From: Mauremys mutica | Lineage: Eukaryota > Chordata > Testudines > Geoemydidae | Direction of reading: 5' to 3' | DNA length: 64,000 nucleotides | Assembly (NCBI RefSeq): GCF_020497125.1 | Contig: NC_059072.1 | Span: 55,648,697 to 55,712,696 of the forward strand | Shown here: in pieces, positions 58,901 to 64,000 of the stretch | How the letters are laid out: every line of letters begins with the position of its first letter | Position numbering within the stretch: position 1 is the first letter of the stretch | Position numbers and translations under genes: made by a program | Notes under the pieces: model-generated | Seen by the model: only the letters and a program-made list of their open reading frames with translations | The model's database searches: none | Told to the model about the DNA's origin: nothing

Positions 58901-61900
58901 TGGATATGGCATTGGCCCAGTACATATACTCTCTCAGATTATGTAATGTGAGTGTAATCTATAATTGTTACTTGTAACTGTGTTTGTAGCTATTGTCCTC
59001 ATTCTTTGTGTGTTCCTAGAGCCTCCAAATCTCCACCCTATTTATCTTTAAACTGTAGCAACAGGAGCTGGTCTCTCTGCAATTTACCACAGAACTATCA
59101 ATTCATTCAGTTTAAAATAAAGGCTACACAGGCTTGTTCGTATAATTTACATTTTTCCTCTTCAAATGCATCAAGAAGTTTCAGAGGTATAGAAGAAAGC
59201 ACAGTTGTTATAAAACAAAAAACAGATACTTTTGTTTGCATTAGATATATTGACTATAATATTACAGTGCTGACTGCACATCAGCAAATATGTTTATAGT
59301 TACCAGGTAGCATGTTTCTAGAAGACCCCAAATACCCAGTGAAGTCCAGGCTAGAATCATTGCTGAAGTGGAGAAAATATTGATGTAAGCTTCATGATGC
59401 TACCACAAGGAATGATGTGATGTATGTGGGGCAAGACTAGTGACAACATAAACCAAGAACAAAGATGGAAACATTTCTTTTAGATCCATCGAGTAATTTA
59501 CTCACCCCACATTCATAACATTTAGATTTATCGAAGTAGTTACGTCTACGGATGAATTCCGCTGCTCTTCCATTGTCAATAGCAATACTTGCTTTTATCA
59601 CTCTTCCAAATAACTAAACCAAAAGGAAAAAAACCCTGAGTCCGAATTTGAGAAATCTGAGCTCTCCCCCTCTTTTGCCATGGCATTTTTCTGTAGCTTA
59701 CTTGTTTGTTGTTAAGTGCCCGAGAACAGTTTTGTGCAGATTCTTTATCCAAAAACAAAATAAATGCAACTCCTTTACTCTTCCTGGTGTCTTTGTCCTT
59801 CATAATAGTAACTCTGAAAATAAACATATAACAAAGTTACTGATAGGGGAAAAAATCCTAGAAAGCCATTTTTCATTACTTATAAATACCCACAAGTCTC
59901 AGCTTTATATTAAATATAATTGCTAGTTATACAGTGAGCCAATGTTCCCTGTAATTTTTTCCATCCATGTACGGAATGGATTTTGTTATGTGCGCCAATA
60001 TCAAGGTAATGTGAGGACATGCACCACCAGTAGAAACAAAAAACCTAGATATAATATATATCTTTAAAAAGTTACCATAGGGATAATTACTCCAACAGGA
60101 CAGGTTAGGCATTTTAGAACTCACTACTCAAAAAATTAAATTTAAGCATGAGAGAGAAATAAAATTATGAGATTCATAGACCAGTCAAAAAATTAAAGTA
60201 ACAGCACTTTGAAAGAATAAAATTACAGAGAATATATGTGCATTGCAGGAAGTACCAAGAAGTAACACCACCACCACTATAAGTATGTGTTTGGAGGTGT
60301 GTGTCTGTGTGTGTGAGAGAGAGACAGACAGACAGGCAGGCAGAGAGAGACTGTGTGTGCGCGTGAGTGACAGTGTGAGATTCAGAGATAGAGTGTATGT
60401 GTGTGTACCTGTATGCAGGGCTTTGGAGCGGAGCCCAGAGCTGGAGCGCGGAGCAGCTCCGGAGCAGTGGAGCTGCAGGTTTTTTCTTGGAGCTGGAGCG
60501 GAGCTGGAGCACAGCTCCAAAGCCCTGCCTGTATGTGAGAGACACAGAGACAGTGTCTGTGTGCTGGCTGCTGGGGAAATGTATGCTAGACCGTGCACTG
60601 TCTCTTTAAGCAGAGAGGCACTCACCAGAAAGCTTGTTTAGACCGCAGCACCTGCCAGCAGCTCTGTCCTGCTCCTGAGCCCTGTCCCCTGTCCCCCATT
60701 CTGCAGAGATGGGGTACATGGGCAGGGGGGAGGAGGACACCCTGACATCAGTGCCCTCCCCTACCCTCCACTCTGCACAGAAAGCAGGAGGGTCCCAGGA
60801 GCAGCTGGCCAGGGGCTCCAAGGCAGAAGGCAGGAGCAACACAGCTGCAGAGCAGCAGTGGGAGGGGCATTTGAACACACATCACTAGATGTGCGCAGCT
60901 CTGCTAATCAAGTGCATGGCACTTGATTGACTCTTAGGCGGCTGTGCAGCCATGCAGCTTAGAGGGAACATAGCAGGGAGCAAGAACAAACACTTTTTGA
61001 GGAGAGGCACAGATAAAATGTGGATCTGCTCCTAATAGCAGATATAAAAAGCATACAGATTTTCTCTGATTGGGCCTAACAATGAAAAGCACTCTTGTGG
61101 TGTAAAAAAACTGAATTATAAAGCTTGAATTGAATCACATTGAATAATAAAACGTGAAGACTAATTACTATTTGGGCGTAACAGTTTATGGAACCCCTTT
61201 CTGAATAGTGAGCTTTCAATTTAAGGCTGCCACTTGTCAGATCAATCATCTTGGTGTTGAACAGAAAAGATACAAATACGAGAAGTGGCCAACACATGCT
61301 CTACTGGGCTTCTTACTTATTTTGTCCCTGGTTCAGTCTGTGCCATTTTCACCTCTTTAATTTTTCTAATTCTTTTCCTAAGGAAAAAGGACTGCTTGGG
61401 ACTTTATAATCTTGAAGTGACAAAGAGAGACAGATCAGTGTCTGCTTATGTCCCGAGATGAAGCAGGAGCCTCCATTTTGAAATGAGAGAAAGACGAAAT
61501 GGGCTTCTTTTTTACACTAAGCATATCCAGTTAAGGTTTCCCACTGACTTTAAATGAATTAGAAGTTATTTTTTCTATTGCCTGTGGTTTGATGGGCATT
61601 TCCTAGTGATTGTGAAGGTATACTGAAGATGTATTTTATTATGGTTTACATTTTAAAGTATTGGTAAGTTTATCTTCCTGAGAAGGAGCTGGAGCCTTGA
61701 AGCTACAATTCTCTTTCTTCAATGCCTCAGAGTCTATTTTGAGACTAAGACCTAATACCAGCTGGTTGCATTTTGCTATGATCCTGGTGAGATCAACAAT
61801 CTTATTTTTAAATGCCTCATCACTGGCCCGGGGCTAGTATTTAGAATGTCTTCTCATTTAAAAAATGTCTAAAGTCATATAGACTCCAAACTTGTGAGGA

Positions 61901-62524
61901 GGAAGGTTAGTAAAGCAAGAGTCTTATTTAAAGCACTTCAGTGAGAGGCATCTTAGTACATAACAATATCTTGTTTGCTCCAGAGAATTGACTTTCAGAA
62001 CACGATTAGTCTCTGATGTATACTTATTTCATGAGTGTGACTGCAAGAAACTCCCAACTGTTACAAGAGTGCAATTAAGCTTACATTGTATTAAATGTGG
62101 AAAAAAAGATTCAATACAGTTCTCTACTTCATGCTTAAAATAAATGTTAAGTGTACAAAGTACATAAAGAAAGAAAAAGCACTAAATATTGGAGACCAAC
62201 TTGAAGAAAAACAACATGCCAGGCCATGTTTATACTTACTTAACAACTTTCCCATACTTGGAAAAAATCTGAAACAAAGAGCATCGTATATTGGTTTAGC
62301 AGTCTGTTGTTAAATCAAACACTGTAACAAAATGACAGTTCACGTTTAAAATATACACGACACAGGTGACACATTTTACATAATGGCTGCACATTAATCT
62401 AATAATACAACTTATTTTACACGTAGATGTGCTTACCCTGTATAAGTCATTGTTGGTCAGAGAGAAGGGCAAGTTGGACACATACACTGTGCTTTTACTT
62501 GGTGCTAACCCGCCACTCATTTTT
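55818..62524 (-). CDS. ZCRB1: ZCRB1, zinc finger CCHC-type and RNA-binding motif protein 1, complete coding sequence
   Basis: Seven coding exons on the minus strand join to 654 nt, 217 codons plus TGA (84+29+112+108+113+76+132), the same length as human ZCRB1 as I recall it. An RRM spans about residues 10-88: RNP2 VYVSNL at 12-17 and RNP1 KGVAFILF at 51-58. A CCHC knuckle follows (Cys107, Cys110, His115, Cys120), split over exons 4 and 5. Next are a Lys/Arg-rich stretch (132-141), an acidic stretch and a Ser/Asp-rich C-terminus ending EEEFSD. ZCRB1 is the U11/U12-31K protein of the minor spliceosome and acts in the nucleus. All splice sites are GT-AG. The 5' UTR is spliced four bases before the ATG; its upstream exon was not found. 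In human the gene lies within the PPHLN1 region, near YAF2. Confidence 0.97.
56635..56700 (+). mobile_element. CR1 3' end fragment in ZCRB1 last intron
   Basis: 'tcagactagatgatctaatggtcccttctggtcttaagatctatgaatt' is a CR1 3' tail. Confidence 0.75.
57339..57414 (-). CDS. ZCRB1: ZCRB1 coding exon 6
   Basis: Residues 149(part)-174, [20 protein letters not shown] then AIAFQ. Acceptor TTTAG, donor GTACTA. Confidence 0.95.
57517..57629 (-). CDS. ZCRB1: ZCRB1 coding exon 5
   Basis: Residues 112-148 plus two bases of Leu149: [20 protein letters not shown] then the basic run and EPEEE. Donor is the less usual GTATGG after CT; phase with exon 6 requires it. Confidence 0.93.
58340..59000 (+). promoter_or_regulatory. 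Candidate LTR-like block in ZCRB1 intron 4
   Basis: A CCAAT word (ACCAATGAAAAA, 58627-58638) precedes a TATA-like ATATAAAAG (58739-58747) by about 110 bp, with a leader after it ('ccccaagagaggaagaccc'). Layout resembles a retroviral U3/R. No TSD or TG...CA ends found. Confidence 0.35.
59506..59613 (-). CDS. ZCRB1: ZCRB1 coding exon 4
   Basis: Residues 76-111, [16 protein letters not shown] to KSKCYECG, first half of the zinc knuckle. Acceptor TTTAG, donor GTGAGT. The intron to exon 3 is only 88 bp. Confidence 0.96.
59702..59813 (-). CDS. ZCRB1: ZCRB1 coding exon 3
   Basis: Residues 38(part)-75, [20 protein letters not shown] with RNP1, ending NNKQ. Acceptor TTTCAG, donor GTAAGC. Confidence 0.96.
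60290..60407. repeat. (TG)n/(AGAC)n/(GA)n microsatellite cluster
   Basis: Mixed GTGTGTGTGTGAGAGAGAG, ACAGACAGACAGGCAGGCAG and later GTGTGTGT runs, split by the MITE from similar runs at 60528-60560. Confidence 0.85.
60416..60527. mobile_element. Nested hAT MITE with TSD CCTGTATG
   Basis: It starts CAGGGCTTTGGAGCGGAGC and ends GCTCCAAAGCCCTG. CCTGTATG flanks it exactly (60408-60415 and 60528-60535). The interior repeats GGAGC/GCTCC words. Confidence 0.94.
60982..62235. other. ZCRB1 intron 2 remainder
   Basis: No exon, gene or complete repeat recognised. Open frames are short. Confidence 0.45.
62240..62268 (-). CDS. ZCRB1: ZCRB1 coding exon 2 (29-nt microexon)
   Basis: Encodes IFSKYGKVV plus two bases of Lys38. 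Acceptor TTTCAG, donor GTAAGT. It is too short to find by open reading frame alone; phase and family identity support it. Confidence 0.95.
62437..62524 (-). CDS. ZCRB1: ZCRB1 coding exon 1
   Basis: ATG at 62518-62520, residues 1-28 (ends DLYR, phase 0). Donor GTAAGC at 62436. Acceptor CAG at 62525-62527, four bases before the ATG, behind a (CT)n tract. Confidence 0.97.
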
Positions 62525-62525
62525 C

Positions 62526-62552
62526 TGGGGGGAGAGAGAGAGAGAGAGATTA
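62526..62552 (-). promoter_or_regulatory. ZCRB1 start-exon splice acceptor with (CT)n polypyrimidine tract
   Basis: On the minus strand (CT)n then CCCCCCAG sits just before the AAAAATG start. The plus strand reads GGGGGGAGAGAGAGAGAGAGAG. The tract is both a microsatellite and the polypyrimidine tract. Confidence 0.85.
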
Positions 62553-64000
62553 ATTAGTGTTCAATAAAGTGATCGCAATTTAAATAAAAAAATGAGCTGT
62601 TCCAAATATATATTGTACGGTCATATGTTAAAACTGTGGGTAGTAATGTGGCTTTGATTTCCCTACACAGTTTGACATTAAATCAATGTTCACTTTCATG
62701 TTCCACAGTGTAAAGGAAAAATCAAAGCAGTATTACTGTTCCTGACTTACCAATTGACTAGGACAGGACAAACTCAGTAAAGTTGGCACAAGCTATGCAT
62801 TACTAAAATGAGCTTTGAATGACTTGTGAAATAAATTCAGCTTTCAGACTAAACAAAGCAGGTACTATTCCATTTATCATTAGACATTTTTGGTACATTC
62901 CTGAACTTAATGAAAGTATTGTTTGAATAAGGATTGAATGATTTGCCTCTCTGGATGCAAAATGTAGGTCAGCTGAGTTCAACATTAGAAATCCATACTG
63001 ATAAGATAAACAACAAATTTCTTCAAACCAATACCTCAATAATTGGGGGTAAAAAAAAAACAATAATTCATTAACTTTAAAAATTAGCATTGTTATTTAT
63101 CATACCAAACAGTTATGTTTTTCTTTCATTTCCTTGTAACTGACACCTGACCCTGCATCTACGTCTCTGCGGAACTCAGTATTTTCCTTTCCCCTCTTTC
63201 TTTAAGGATCTGCATCTCTCCTACAAGCACTCCCTTCTCCACACAGGAGGCTCTGGAGGTAGCAGACTAGGCAGCACAGCTTCTTGCAACCCAGTCCTGT
63301 CCCCTCTCTTGGTCCATCACCACTTCTACCATTCCTTTCCTTCTCTTTCTGCCCTCATCCATGTTTACATTTTTATGTTGTTTATAAAATATACATTATT
63401 TTTAAAACTGCATACGCACATGTGGAAACAGCTCTCTGTGTGAGCGTGGGCCAGGTTGTAGCTGTAGGTAACAGGAAAAAGGGGGGGAAAAACCCAACCA
63501 AATCACTCCATCCTGACATTTAAGGGGCACACAACTCTGCACAGAACATTTCTTGTTTCTGGCTCGTTGTGCAGTCTTGGCTTGATTCAAAATCCAGAAC
63601 AAAATAGTAAACAAAGAATACCAAAATGGCAAACTCTCCTTAATTAACAAAGTGTCCTTTAAGCACTAGAGCAAGACAGATGGACAGTTTCCTAGTTCCT
63701 CCTTGCTTCTTTGGCTTGGGGCGGGGGAAAGAACACTTCCCTGTTCTCCTCAGACCACAGTTGCCAAGTTTCATGCAGTAAATAAGCACCCCAACTTTCA
63801 CAAGAAGCCAAAAATCAAGCTAATCCCATTTCAAAACAAGGCCAAAACAAGCCAATCCCTAAGAACCCCAACACTGTGTGTGACTAAATCCCCCCGGTGT
63901 GCAGTCTGGGACTGTGGTGAGCCCATTGTGCACCCCTGACTCTCCCCCTCCCCCTTGTCCGGAGCCGATAAAAAACAAAAACAAACAAAAACAACCAACA
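62553..64000. other. Sequence upstream of the ZCRB1 start exon
   Basis: Probably 5' UTR intron. No CpG island or first exon found, so the promoter may lie beyond the right edge. A pyrimidine-rich stretch is at 63190-63360. The last 30 bases are an A/C-rich simple repeat. Confidence 0.45.

Larger units (their letters stand above)
59940..60973. mobile_element. hAT MITE in ZCRB1 intron 2, 1.03 kb, with nested insert
   Basis: It starts CAATGTTCCCTG and ends AGAGGGAACATAG. Flanks CAGTGAGC (59932-59939) and CAGGGAGC (60974-60981) match 7 of 8. It contains a GT/GA microsatellite and the MITE at 60416-60527. Confidence 0.82.

Noticed and set aside
58340..59000. Complete LTR in ZCRB1 intron 4
   Set aside because: CCAAT and TATA words are present, but no ends or TSD could be found, so it is kept only as a low-confidence candidate.
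60174..60641. Overlapping frames rich in TH/SL and CV repeats
   Set aside because: Translations of a GT/GA microsatellite and a MITE.
1..64000. PPHLN1 coding exons between YAF2 and ZCRB1
   Set aside because: Looked for the periphilin N-terminal and C-terminal phrases on + and saw none. Short exons could still be missed by eye.
1..64000. CRISPR arrays, tRNA, rRNA, bacterial operons
   Set aside because: No regular spacer array, cloverleaf or rRNA core was recognised, and the window is vertebrate DNA.

Overview
This window is vertebrate nuclear DNA, most likely from a turtle. The evidence is a CR1-rich background, many hAT and Harbinger elements with clean target-site duplications (TSDs), Penelope and Ty3/gypsy remnants, and two genes that are neighbours on human chromosome 12q12. 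The species call is inferred from repeat families recalled from memory; no search was run.

Layout. Bases 180-1190 are a CpG island with the first two coding exons of YAF2 on the minus strand (exon 1 at 635-660, exon 2 at 275-400). The rest of YAF2 lies off the left edge. By human synteny the right flank of the island should be the divergent promoter of PPHLN1 (+ strand), but I could not identify a PPHLN1 coding exon. Bases 1.2-55.7 kb are intergenic or intronic and dominated by mobile elements. At 55818-62524, minus strand, is the whole ZCRB1 coding sequence in seven coding exons. It joins to exactly 217 codons plus a stop, with an RRM and a CCHC zinc knuckle.

Mobile elements in order: a 123-bp MITE (1720-1842); a CR1 tail (3279-3620); a Gmr1-like Ty3/gypsy element (3934-9127, minus) with a SCAN-like capsid, zinc knuckle and protease but no reverse transcriptase, itself hit by two Harbinger MITEs; a Harbinger fragment (9290-10067); a perfect 62-bp inverted repeat (10313-10449) inside a 13-bp duplication; a CR1 tail (11970-12222); a Penelope-like fragment (12870-14045) interrupted by a hAT MITE; a long diverged palindrome (16074-16555); a hAT MITE (20473-20862); a 3.3-kb hAT (21849-25193); a 3.9-kb two-gene Harbinger (25598-29519); a CR1 (31257-34024) split by a solo LTR (31873-32388); a gypsy pol fragment (34985-35615); a promoter-like candidate LTR (35820-36350); more hAT MITEs; a solo LTR (40153-40789); a second large hAT (45138-48736); a three-layer nest of hAT MITEs (52216-52952); a MIR-type SINE; and nested MITEs inside a ZCRB1 intron.

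Function. YAF2 is a Polycomb/YY1 adaptor. ZCRB1 is an RNA-binding protein of the minor (U12-type) spliceosome. The rest is mostly a layered record of transposition, in which exact TSDs let many element ends be placed to the base. No CRISPR array, operon, tRNA or rRNA gene was seen. I found no clearly new system; the most unusual structures are the perfect foldback, the long diverged palindrome, the SCAN-like gag and the three-layer hAT nest.
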